From Jimgerdemannia flammicorona (taxonomy: Eukaryota; Mucoromycota; Endogonomycetes; Endogonales; Endogonaceae): a stretch of DNA of 40,659 nt. The translations under genes and the position numbers were made by a program. The stretch covers positions 1 to 40,659 of the forward strand of contig RBNI01000136.1 of the NCBI GenBank assembly GCA_003990745.1. Direction: 5' to 3'. The notes below the pieces were generated by a model, which was not told the origin of the DNA, did no database searches, and saw only the letters and a program-made list of their open reading frames with translations. Within the stretch, counting starts at the first letter, position 1. The number at the start of each line of letters is the position of its first letter. Below are positions 1 to 8,739 of the stretch, one piece after another.

Positions 1-491
1 TTCATGGCGTATCCAACTTGGGGCATTTGCAGGATGTGATCGTCGGGGTGTGGAAAGGTTCTGTCTGTGGTTTCAACGTACTCAAGGTACTTGTGGTTGA
101 GTTCTTGTATCATGTCGTCGATTTGGCCATAGGATAGGGTAGCAACCATTTCGCTAGTAGTAACTCGGAGGCGGGGAATAAAGGTGCTGTACTCATAGAA
201 GAGCTCTCGGTGTTTGCAGGCGATGAGTTTCTGGTGTCGAGACATCTGGGTAATATCTGTATCATGGTGGTGTTCAATCATGTCTTCCAGGAGGCGGCCG
301 ATCTGGTAGTAGCTTGAGATTTGTCCAATCCGGTGGGCCTCGTTAAGCATGTTCAGGGCATTCCATCGGGCTTCCACAAAGTAGAGGGGTGCTTGGCTGT
401 AGATATTCATGAGGGGCAGAGGGGGTGTAGCTCGGTTGACAATGGCATTCCAAATGTCAGCGCGGATGCGGTTGTAGATCTCGGTGGTCAT
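1..491 (-). CDS. Host-like hypothetical protein, N-terminal 163 residues, runs off window
   Basis: Reading the minus strand from the ATG at 491-489 gives 163 codons with no stop to the window edge, so the gene is partial. The start MTTEIYNRIRADIWNAIVNR is followed by a mixed, probably helical sequence with no signal peptide or membrane segment. Residues include an HHHD stretch near residue 77 and many Tyr, Gln and Met. I recognise no family. Third codon positions are rich in C and G, and Gln is written CAA/CAG throughout, unlike the AT-rich, stop-ridden sequence around it. It therefore looks like a gene under selection, not a decayed transposon. The ATG is the first in the frame and lies about 70 nt downstream of a TATA-like box. 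The transposon complex starts about 255 bp upstream of the ATG. It could instead be an ORF of another, younger mobile element. Confidence 0.6.
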   Translation of the reverse strand, partial: MTTEIYNRIRADIWNAIVNRATPPLPLMNIYSQAPLYFVEARWNALNMLNEAHRIGQISSYYQIGRLLEDMIEHHHDTDITQMSRHQKLIACKHRELFYEYSTFIPRLRVTTSEMVATLSYGQIDDMIQELNHKYLEYVETTDRTFPHPDDHILQMPQVGYAM

Positions 492-745
492 GTTTGTATG
501 TTTGGAGTTATGGATGTTGTTTGTTTTGGTTCTCTGTTTCGACACGTCTCGGGGCTGGGTATATATGCATTTGTTCTGGATTGGTAAGATTCCATTTGTG
601 TGGACCTTGTGTTTCATGACTTGGTATTGACTCAGCTTTGTGCACTGTGACTTCTGTTTGACTCAGCTTCGTGATCTTGCAGGTGATTTCCAGATTTGTT
701 CGGAGACCGCGTGTGATTTCTATGGCTTGGAGGTTGTGCGCTTAC
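492..745. other. Upstream region of the host-like gene, up to the PLE boundary
   Basis: This is unique sequence between the minus-strand start codon and the point where homology to the right arm of the inverted repeat begins (near 746, at the GGGAAGTCATATAAGAC motif). Apart from the TATA-like box no gene is seen. Small plus-strand frames here have no support. Confidence 0.4.
560..566 (-). promoter_or_regulatory. TATA-like box of the minus-strand gene at 1-491
   Basis: On the minus strand an ATATATA run lies about 70 nt upstream of the ATG at 491, in otherwise mixed sequence. This spacing suits a TATA box with a short 5' leader. It is only a sequence match; no start site can be seen. Confidence 0.3.
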
Positions 746-2479
746 ACGGGAAGTCATATAAGACTTCTGGGCTAGAGACCTCTAGTTTTTTGAAGCTAGA
801 GGGCAGACATCACTGGTGTTATACCAGATGACATGATGTTTGGTGGCAGTATACTTGTTGCACTGTGGCACAAATGCTCTGACAGTGCTCTTAGATGAAT
901 GGCTTGAAGTTAACAAACAGCTGGTCCTGGTAGAAGTGGAGGAAATGGATGGGGAAGGTGAAGCCTTACATGCTCACTTGACCTCTTTTACAGAATCCAC
1001 TGTCATGGTAGGGACAAGGGGGCAAGGACCCCAGTGGGCCTTCATAGGCACACCAAGGCATCCAGAACAGCTATGGCAGTTCGGTGCAGCAGAGGCTGAA
1101 GTCACACTCACACCCTTTGCCTTTCCCACAGCTCCTGCAGGCACAGTAGTAGAGAGTAGGGGGGTGGGGACACTCTTTTTCAGTCGGGCAGAACCAGCAG
1201 CAGCAGAAGCAAACATGCATTTGACACCTGGAGTAACAATCTCGGAGCACTTCTCAAGCTTCTTGACCATGGCTTTGTGGGTGGTGGCAGAAATCCCATC
1301 TTGCAGAGAGGAGGATACAGGGATGGTCAGGCGGACAGTGGCAGCAGCGGCTTTAGTAGCAGCAGTAGCAGTAAGATAGTGAGACTGATACATGACAACA
1401 TCAAAACCACGGAGCAGAAACAAGTTCGTCTTGGCTCGGTCAGTGGCAGTGAGGGTAGCAATATTCTTGCTAACCTCTTGAGTGATATCAATAGATATCC
1501 TAAAGAAGTTATGGGCATTAGAAGAACCATCTATAGCCTTGTTGATTTTAGCATACTGGTCTTTAGCGTGCTGGGTGGCAGTATCTTGATCAGAGATGGC
1601 AGCCTCAATTGCAGCTGTAGCATAATGCTTAGCTTCTGCCGAAGCAGTAGTAAGGGCAGCAGCATACTGTTCCTCTGGGAGGAGGGTAATCGAAGCAGTG
1701 ACCTTCTTGGAAGGAGTAAACTTCCAATTGGCAACTTGGGCTCTCAAGAAGTCAGTATGGTGCTCATACACAGTGGTAACCTCAAGAGTATGGAGCACTT
1801 CAGTGTAAGCAGTATGGAAGCCAGCAGAGACCTTGACAAGAGAAGTAGTCAAGTAGATGGCCAGGTTGTCGAAGTTCACCAAATCAGCAAATAATGCTTT
1901 GGGGATAGCAGCATTACCATCTACATTCATGTTATCTGTCATGTTATATATTATAAAACAAGTAGATAATAGAGGAATAGTTTAGAGTGAGATGTGATAC
2001 TATTATGGCAGATATGAAGGTCAGCAGTAAGAGGTCAAGCAGAAGGAAACAAAAGTCTTATGTGAATTTTCATGACAGAATAAAAAAGCGGAATAAAGTA
2101 TTTTCCAAAGTAAGGTGCAATAGATCTGCAACCCACCTATGGCACTATGATTTGTGATGGTCTTTATTCAAAATTGAGAACAAAGTTTGGGTAAACAAAG
2201 ACATAGATCTAACTCCAGAATTCTGGAAGTAGAATGGTGTATAAGTATTCAAGCCTTGCCCCGATCCAAACAAAGGTCTGAATTGGGCTTTGTCGATCTA
2301 CACATGTGATAGGCCATTAAAAACCTGATATAGAAACAATTGGGAAAAGGTACCAGTCATGTAATCTAATGTTACACAAACTATAAACAATGCCAAAAAT
2401 GGAACTAGACCAATGACTCATCATGTGTCATCACATAATTATTACTTATAGGTTTAAAAATGTGAAAAATTGCCGAACA
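746..2479 (-). repeat. Left arm of 1.7-kb inverted repeat (PLE ORF1 plus pseudo-LTR)
   Basis: The reverse complement of this arm matches 2628-4351 along its length, including both ORF1 copies and the leader that precedes them. Differences are mostly transitions. The arm carries the intact ORF1 on the minus strand. Transcription across both arms would give a long hairpin RNA with a loop of about 150 nt. Confidence 0.85.
974..1942 (-). CDS. PLE-associated ORF1 protein, intact copy
   Basis: An uninterrupted 322-codon frame from the ATG at 1942 (MTDNMNVDGNAAIPKAL). It is rich in Ala, Thr, Val and Ser, with a long helical, possibly coiled-coil middle (about residues 80-220). Near the C terminus (about residues 288-306) is a Cys/His cluster, CHSCSGC followed about 9 residues later by H and then C, which may bind zinc. 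No known enzyme motif is seen. The plus-strand copy at 3161-4123 encodes the same protein but has a TAG where this copy has Trp (NWKF). It lies just after the pseudo-LTR in the reading direction, the place of ORF1 in PLEs that have one. Function is unknown; nucleic-acid binding is inferred only from the Cys/His cluster. Confidence 0.65.
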   Translation of the reverse strand: MTDNMNVDGNAAIPKALFADLVNFDNLAIYLTTSLVKVSAGFHTAYTEVLHTLEVTTVYEHHTDFLRAQVANWKFTPSKKVTASITLLPEEQYAAALTTASAEAKHYATAAIEAAISDQDTATQHAKDQYAKINKAIDGSSNAHNFFRISIDITQEVSKNIATLTATDRAKTNLFLLRGFDVVMYQSHYLTATAATKAAAATVRLTIPVSSSLQDGISATTHKAMVKKLEKCSEIVTPGVKCMFASAAAGSARLKKSVPTPLLSTTVPAGAVGKAKGVSVTSASAAPNCHSCSGCLGVPMKAHWGPCPLVPTMTVDSVKEVK

Positions 2480-3142
2480 ACTTCTGGCGTGAGGCTCTAG
2501 GCCTGACGCCTGCATATCTACACTCCATGATGCCTGTCTACCTCTGCTCACTTTGCTTGCTCCAGTGCTGAGGCTCTACTCCACTCTAGTCGCGAGGATC
2601 TAGGCCTGATACCTACACCTTTGGGTACCGACGATTTTTAGGTTTTTAAACCTATAAGCGACAATCACGTGATGACACATGATGAGTCATTGGTCTAGTT
2701 CTATTTTTGGCATTGTTTATAGTTTGTGTAACATTAGATCATGTGACCGGTACCTTTTCCTGATTGTTTCTATATCGGGTTTTTAATGATCTGTCATGTG
2801 TGTAGATCGATGAAGCCTAATTTAGACCTTTGTTTGGATTGGGGCAAGGCTTGGGTACTTATGCACTGTTCTACTTCTGGAATTCTGGGGTTAGGTCCAT
2901 GTCTTTGTTTATCCGAACTTTGTTCTCAATTTTGAATAAAGACTACCACGAATCATAGTGCCATAGGCAGATTGCAGATCTATTGTACCTTGTTTTGGAA
3001 AACACTTTATTCCACTTTTTTGTTCCATCATGAAAATTTACATAAGACTTTTGTTTCCTTCTGCTTGACCTCTTACCGCTGACCTTCATATCTGCTGTAA
3101 CAGTATCACATCTTACTCTAAACTATTTCTCTATTATCTATT
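2453..3142 (+). repeat. Pseudo-LTR, copy 1 (upstream of ORF1)
   Basis: About 690 bp that recurs in direct orientation at 6350-7020. Its outer part (about 2628-3142) also occurs inverted at about 1960-2479. It ends right before the ORF1 start codon (TTTTATAATA then ATATACAATATG). It probably carries the promoter and leader of the element, as PLE repeats do. It is flanked on the right by ORF1. Confidence 0.75.
2480..2627. other. Spacer of the inverted repeat, with internal imperfect repeats
   Basis: This short segment contains two related stretches around the motif CTAGGCCTGA (near 2497 and 2609). It is itself repeated near 6360-6500 at the start of the second direct pseudo-LTR, so it belongs to the pseudo-LTR unit. 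The later copy can form a GATACC/GGTATC hairpin. No coding sequence is seen. Confidence 0.6.
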
Positions 3143-4351
3143 CATTTTATAATATACAATATGATAGATAATATGAATGTAGATAGTAATGCTGCTGTCC
3201 CCAAAGCTTTGTACACTAATTTGGCAAACTTCAACAACCTGGCCATCTACTTGACTACTTCTCTTGTCGAGGTCCCTACTGGCTTCTGTGCTGCTTGCAC
3301 CAAAGTGCTCTGTACTCTCAAGGTTGCCACTGCACATGAGCACCATGCTGACTTCTTGAGAGCCCAAGTTGCCGATTAGAAGTTTACTCCTTCCAAGAAG
3401 GTCACTGCTTCGATTGCCCTCCTTCCAGAGGAACAGCATGCCACTGCCCTTATTACTGCTTCGGCAGAAGCTAAGTGCTACACCACAGCTGCAATCAAGA
3501 CTGCCATCTCTGATCAAGATACCGCTGCCCAGCATGCTAAGGACCAGTATGCTAAAATCAACAAGGCCATGGGTGGTTCTTCCGATGTCCATAACTTCTT
3601 TGGGATATCTGTTGATATCACTCAAGAGGTTAGCAAGAATATTGCTACCCTTGCTACCACTGACCGAGCCAAGATGAACTTGTTTCTGCTCCATGGTTTT
3701 GACATTGTCATATATCAGTCTTACCATCTTGCCACTACTACTAAAGCTGCTGCCACTGCTGTCCACCTGATTGTCCCTGCATCCTCCTCCCTGCAAGATG
3801 AGATTTCTGCTACCGCCCACAAAGCCATAGTCAAGGAGCTTGAGAAGTGCCCCGAGATCATTACTCCAGATACCAAATGCACATTTGCTTCTGCTGCTGC
3901 CAGTTCCATCCGACTGAAAAAGAGTGTCCCCACCCCTCTACCCTCTACTACTGTACCTGCAGAGGCTGCAGGAAAGGCAAAGAGTGTGAGCGTGACTTCG
4001 GCCTCTGCCACGCCAAACTGCCATAGCTATTCTGGATGCCTTGGTGTACCTATGAAGGCCCACCGGGGTCCTTGCTCCCTTGCCCCTACCGTGACAGTGG
4101 GTTCTGTAAAAGGGGTCAAGTGAGTGCGTAAGGCTTCACCTTCCCCATCCATTTCCTCTGCTTCTACCAGGACTAGCTGCTTGTCGACTTCGAGCCATTC
4201 ATCTAAGAGCGCTGCCAGAGTGTTTGTGCCATAGTGCAACAAGTGTACTGCCACCAAATGTCATATCATCTGGCATAATGCCAGCGATGTCTGCTCTTTA
4301 GCTTCAAAAAACTAGAGGTCCCTAGCCCAGAAGTCTTATATGACTTCCCGG
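2628..4351 (+). repeat. Right arm of 1.7-kb inverted repeat
   Basis: This is the partner of 746-2479. Homology stops near 4351, just after the GACTTCCCG motif. The right side then continues into the RT region, while the left side passes into the upstream region of the host-like gene. The left copy is therefore a partial PLE cut off just after ORF1. Confidence 0.85.
3161..4123 (+). pseudogene. PLE-associated ORF1 protein, copy with in-frame stop
   Basis: Equivalent to the intact ORF1 on the minus strand at 974-1942, starting at MIDNMNVDSNAAVPKAL. It has one in-frame TAG at 3377-3379, matching a Trp (TGG) in the intact copy. Otherwise it stays in frame to the stop at 4123 and keeps the C-terminal Cys/His cluster (CHSYSGCLGVPMKAH...C, in which one Cys is now Tyr). 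Substitutions between copies are mostly transitions. It precedes the RT by about 275 bp and would be the ORF1 of the more complete element. Confidence 0.75.
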
Positions 4352-4397
4352 CAGCGTGGTTTGGCCCTGATATCCCATTCTATGTAGGGTAGCAGCC

Positions 4398-6320
4398 TTG
4401 ACACCAATTGAGGATTTTGTCTTTGTGTCTTCTCTTCCCGGTTCTTGCTTAAGTCAGTTTTTCATCCCTCAGTTTTGGATGTTTATCAAGGAGGGCTTTG
4501 TTACTGATATACCTCCACTTTGGCTTACCCCCGAGCTCACATATATGCTGAACTTTGGCCCTAAGTTTGTTCTCCCCAGATCAGCTTCAATGAACAGTAC
4601 CATTGATCCGATTTCATTGATATCGTTCCAACAGTATCTTGACCTTACCCCCTTCTGGACCTCTATGGGTAATCCTGATGATATCTTGGAGATCTCTGCC
4701 TAGGTGTCATCCAAATAGTGACTGCCATACTATATAGAAAATATGCAAATTATGCTCCATATGAGTGCTACTCTGAATTAAGCTATCTGACTCTCAATGA
4801 ACATATCCAGTATGCTTATACCGAAGAAGTTCCGCTGCCTTCTTAAAGGTATCCGTGCTCATGATGACTTCACAGTCTGCCTTACTGACAAAAATCTGGG
4901 GTTTGCCATAATTCCATGTGCTCTGTATCTAGATGGTCTTCAGTCCCTCCTTTACAATCCTACATACGTGAATGATTTCTCTATGATTGATAACATTAAG
5001 GAATCAGTAAGGCTAGACCTGCTTGGTCTACTTGAGTTCTGCATCAGTGATCAGAGTTATATGCCGATTTGGGAACATTTCATAGAGCCTAATGATTGTA
5101 AGCTACCCATATTTCATACTTTGTCCAAGGTACACAAAGGGGCATGCATGGTATGGTGCTCTATCATTAGTACTTTTAACTCTCCCATGACTGAGATTTC
5201 ACATTTTCTATCTTGCTTTCTCCACCTGTGATTGGCCCATCTGCACATAATATGGGTTACTCACATTATTCACCTCTACATGATATGCTCGAACTGCTAT
5301 AATTAGTTCATTCAGATTACCTAGATATATCAGATTGTAACTACATTACTACTGGGGATTTTGCCACCTTCTATACCAGAATCACATTAGATGAGTGCAT
5401 CGACTGCCTCACCTTTTTGTTGACAGTGGTCTTTCCCCCTGGCTCTTTACCACTTGAAGCTATTCTCGGCCTTGTCTGCATAGTCATGACTCATATGACA
5501 TTTACATCTGCTATCAGTTTCTTTTGCTCTGTGACTAGTATTGCTATGGGTACTAACTGTGCTCTGGATCTTGCCAATCTTATTGGCTTTACTCATGAGT
5601 TGTATGTCTTACAAGCATCTGACTATCTGCTTAGCTGAGCTGTTACTGCTAGGCTAAAGTTCTGCTGGTATATTGATGATCTTATTGTCTTTATACCCAC
5701 AATCATGGACTTGGTCTCAATCTTTAGTACTGTATACCCCCTGCACCATTATATTGAATGGGAAGTCTTGTCCACCAGACTGTACTATTACTTGGACCTG
5801 GAAATCTATGTTGTACCATTCTGCACTAGCCATTTTGCCAAGTTCCTACGTAGTACTCAGTTTGTCAACTGGTTGAGTAATCATCCTAGGAAGATGCTCT
5901 GTCTATGTATTGTGAACAAGGCCCACCACCTGTTGCTACTCTGCTCCTCTTGCCATGATTGGCTTGATGAGTGTTGGTCTTTGGCCGAGTTCCTGGTTCA
6001 CAGGAAAGGATACTCTGTTGATGTTGTAACTGCTCAATTGAGTTTAGTTAATTGGCTTGAGGTCCAAACTTCACTTCTCATCCCTCCCCTTATTTCCCAC
6101 CCCCCAATTTCCCACTCTGCTTTTTCTCTCCCTCTACTTGTCATCCAATATGATATAGCCCGATGGCTACATTAACAGCCTGACAAGACTCTATGTACTA
6201 CTTTGCTACATTTTGGTTTCTCTGTGACTGCCTAATGACCTATTATTGCCCGGAAGAATGGTTTTACTGTTCTTAATACTGTCTCAAACACCAGCTTTGC
6301 TCTAAGTCCTCTTTGAAGGC
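4398..6320 (+). pseudogene. PLE reverse transcriptase, decayed
   Basis: Motifs run in the right order but in two frames. In the first (4398-5231): LTPELTYMLNFGPKFVLP (the PLE N-terminal 'GPKFVP' type), LTDKNLGFAIIP, and LPIFHTLSKVHKG with STFNSPMTEISHFLS. After a frameshift between about 5190 and 5340: YITTGDFATFYTRITLDECI, MGTNCALDLANLIGFTHELY, FCWYIDDLIVFIPT (catalytic YIDD near 5669-5680), and LDLEIY. A C-terminal tail runs to about 6320. TDKNLG, KVHKG and YIDD together point to a Penelope-like RT rather than a LINE or LTR one. Stops occur at 4700, 5636 and 6173. No GIY-YIG endonuclease signature is seen after the RT. No restored protein is implied; this copy cannot be made as it stands. 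Confidence 0.7.
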
Positions 6321-6349
6321 CGCACAGCTTGTACATATCATGTGATGTT

Positions 6350-7020
6350 TAAAAATGCAAAAAATCGCTGGATAATCTCTGGTGCGAGGTTCTAGGCCTG
6401 ATGCCTGCATACCTATGCTCTGTGATGCTGGTGCCAAGGCTCTACTCCACTCTGGTTGCAAGGCTCTAGGCCTGATACCTATGCTTTCGGGTATCGATGA
6501 TTTTTAGGTTTTTAAATCTATAAGTGACAATCACGTGATGACATGTGATGAGTCATTGGTCTAGTTCCGTTTTTGTCATTGTTTATAGTTTGTGTAACAT
6601 TAGATCACGTGACCAGTACCTTTTCCTGATTGTTTCTATATCGGGGTTTTAATGGCCTATCATGTGTGTAGATCGATGAAGCCCGATTCAGACCTTTGTT
6701 TGGATTGGGGTAAGGCTTGGGTACTTATGTACTGTTCTACTTCCAGAATTCTGGAGTTAGATCCATGTCTTTGTTTATTTGAACTTTGTTCTCAATTTTG
6801 AATAAAGACCACCACGAATTGTGGTGCCATGGGCAGGTTGCAGATCTATTGCACCTTGCTTCAGAAAACACTTTATTCTACTTTTTTATTCTATCGTGAA
6901 AATTCACATAAGACTTTTGTTTCCTTCTGCTTGATCTCTTACCACTGACCTTCATATCCACCATAACAGTATCACATCTTGCTCTAAACTATTCCTCTAT
7001 TATCTACTTGTTTTATAATA
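6350..7020 (+). repeat. Pseudo-LTR, copy 2 (downstream of RT)
   Basis: A direct repeat of 2453-3142, starting at TTTAAAAATG and ending at TTTTATAATA exactly where copy 1 gives way to ORF1. Differences are mainly C/T and G/A. It is followed by an A-rich tract rather than another ORF1. It could be the terminal repeat of this element or the start of the next, truncated tandem copy. Confidence 0.75.
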
Positions 7021-7037
7021 AAAAAAAATAAAAAAAA
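7020..7037 (+). repeat. A-rich tract at the PLE/LINE junction
   Basis: An A9-T-A8-type tract lies exactly between the end of pseudo-LTR copy 2 and the broken 3' side of the minus-strand LINE. It may be the A-tail of a retrotransposed PLE transcript or a junction filler. Confidence 0.6.
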
Positions 7038-7040
7038 TCC

Positions 7041-8500
7041 TCTAGACTATCACTAAAGGCCAGTTCCTTGCCTTTCTGGTTGTTTCCTTCTCTATTAGCT
7101 GAATCCATATGTCAATATCTCTAGTCCTGAGTGAGGTCTCTTCTCACACCCTGAATCTTATATCTACTACCTTGCCATACTCTGCCATGACCTCCTCAAC
7201 TCTCCTTCACATCTCCATTACTATCACCATAAGCACCCTATTCACCAGCAGTTATACTACCCTGGGATCCTATCTCAGACAATACATCATAGGGACACAT
7301 ACCTCTCTGATAGTTAAACGAATCTTCAGCACCTCTTCCAAAGGCTTGGCCTCCTCAAAGCCCACCTCCACTCTCTCCAATCTCTTCAGAAACTTTACTG
7401 ATACTGCTCTAGCCACCTGCTTAGTAATAAGCCCTAGTACTATGTTCGCTGTCACTGCTAGACCTCAGAAGCACAGTATAACCATAAATACTGAGATTGA
7501 TTTTTTGAGTAACAGAGCTACTGCCAGCTCCATCACACCATCTGCCAAGTCTCTCTGCCCTCTAAGTCCCTGCCACTCAGTCATGCTATCAGCAGTCACA
7601 TCTGGATTTTTTTCCAGATTGACAGTCCCATCACTATTAGCTGTCATGCTCACCCCAGCCACTACTCCCCTAGCTCCACTGCTCTCACTACTAGAGACTA
7701 CTCCCCCACAAACTGCTGTCTTCTCCATCTTCTTGTCTTTCCTCAGCCATCCCTTCAACCCAGATATCTACTGTCTCTCCTTTACCATCTCTGCAAAGCT
7801 CACTCTCTCTGACTTCTGTCCTCCACCACTAGTGCTCTAAATGAGTCAATCCAGATGGGATTCAGATGGATTCGAATCCCATCTGGATGGATTTGAATCA
7901 ACCATTGTTTTGATTTCCAAATTAGATAATTAAATGTTTACATCAATAATTCAATGAATAATTATCCAAATTTGATAATCTTGGTGTCATTTGAAAGCCC
8001 TTAATAAGGTCTATCTAATGATACCAAGAACATTGAAATCGGATCATGCGTTGCTGAGTTATGAAGGAAACCATCTGAATCACTGATTTTGGAAATTCTT
8101 CGATTTGCCAATTTTGGAAATTTCATCAAATAGAACGTTTTCCTTAATATCTCGGCAACGCGTAATCGGATTTTAATGTTCTTGATATAATTAGAAAGGC
8201 CTTATTAAGGGCTTTCAAATGACACCAAGAACATCAAATTTAGATGATTATTCATCGAGTTATTGATGTAAACATTTAATTGTCCAATTTGGAAATCAAA
8301 ACAATGATTGATTCGAATCCATCTGGATGGGATTTGAATCCAATCAGAGTTGATCTGGATGGGATTCAAATCTCATCCGAGTTGATCTGGATGGGATTCA
8401 ATCTGAATCAATCTGAATCCAATCCAGATTAAATTGACTCGTTAGAAGTACTATCTACCACTGCCTCCTCCTCCTCCTCATCCTCCTGCCAGCAGCCCCC
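7041..8500 (-). pseudogene. LINE ORF1 (gag-like), partial and interrupted
   Basis: Minus-strand coding with conserved blocks shared by the two other copies: SFAEMVKERQ, LEKNPDVTADS, ALLLKKSISVF, and QVARAVSVKFLKRLERVEV followed by GFEEAKPLEEVLK. One TAG separates 7465 from 7455 and another follows near 7268. The gene is split by the foldback insert between about 8443 and 7840 and cut off at 7041. ORF1 proteins of APE-type LINEs bind RNA and chaperone retrotransposition; I see no CCHC knuckle in the part left. A long plus-strand frame at 7109-7840 is the antisense of this gene. Confidence 0.65.
7840..8442. mobile_element. Foldback/MITE-like element, almost a complete palindrome
   Basis: The left half (7840 to about 8080) and right half (about 8130-8442) are imperfect reverse complements of one another over roughly 250 bp. 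For example, AATTAAATGTTTACATCAAT on the left pairs with ATTGATGTAAACATTTAATT on the right. Outer ends read A(T/C)GAGTCAAT. A TA dinucleotide lies at each edge, which would suit a Tc1/mariner-type target duplication, with one base of ambiguity on the left. There is no coding capacity. It interrupts LINE B ORF1 and looks less damaged than its host LINE. Confidence 0.7.
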
Positions 8501-8739
8501 TCATACTCCCCCCCAGGCCAGAATCTCTCCCCACCTACTGCTAGTTGAATGCACTAGGGCTGCCCTACCCAGTACACACACCATATTGCTTGCTGTTTGC
8601 TATTGCCTTAGTATCTTTCTCCAATAAACAACTTAAAAGTATGTTATAAAAGTGTGTGTAATGTGAATTGTAGCAGAGAAAGATGTGACCAATATGAATG
8701 TCTTCTAGTCACTACCATCACTGTTCCAGATCCTCCTCT

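Larger units (their letters stand above)
746..7020 (+). mobile_element. Penelope-like element (PLE) complex with inverted and direct pseudo-LTR copies
   Basis: The order on the plus strand is: inverted ORF1 copy (746-1942), inverted pseudo-LTR (to about 2479), central spacer, direct pseudo-LTR (to about 3142), ORF1 (3161-4123), RT (4398 to about 6320), and a second direct pseudo-LTR (6350-7020). The RT has PLE hallmarks: TDKNLG, KVHKG, TGDF...YT and YIDD. PLEs are known for LTR-like repeats that may be direct or inverted, and for partial tandem copies, which matches this layout. I find no GIY-YIG endonuclease after the RT, which would place it with the endonuclease-lacking, telomere-associated PLEs (Athena/Coprina type). 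No telomere repeats are seen at its ends. The right end passes into an A-rich tract. Confidence 0.65.
7038..8690 (-). mobile_element. LINE copy B, 5' half only, interrupted by a foldback element
   Basis: The reverse complement matches the 5' part of the LINE at 37953 onward. Homology starts at the CACATCTTTCTC motif (near 8690) and proceeds through the TTTATAACA leader into ORF1. It stops at about 7041, within ORF1, against the A-rich tract of the PLE complex, so the 3' half is missing. A 0.6-kb foldback element sits at 7840-8442. It lies head-on to the 3' end of LINE A (8691-13480) in the same orientation. Confidence 0.75.

Noticed and set aside
1277..1894. 205-codon plus-strand frame, with a matching minus-strand frame at 3134-3820
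   Set aside because: Both are antisense to the two PLE ORF1 copies, which have a natural start after the pseudo-LTR and the better composition.
2453..3142. Hammerhead ribozyme in the PLE pseudo-LTR
   Set aside because: PLE repeats often carry one, but I find no CTGANGA core paired with GAAA on either strand here. A structure-based search should still be run.
4398..6320. GIY-YIG endonuclease after the PLE RT
   Set aside because: No GIY or YIG block at a sensible position in any frame up to the second pseudo-LTR.
746..7020. Telomeric repeat stretches next to the PLE
   Set aside because: No arrays of TTAGGG/CCCTAA or similar short G-rich repeats at the element edges.
7109..7840. 243-codon open frame on the plus strand
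   Set aside because: It is the antisense of LINE B ORF1, whose conserved blocks are on the minus strand. Its Ser/Thr/Leu-rich composition is typical of an antisense shadow.
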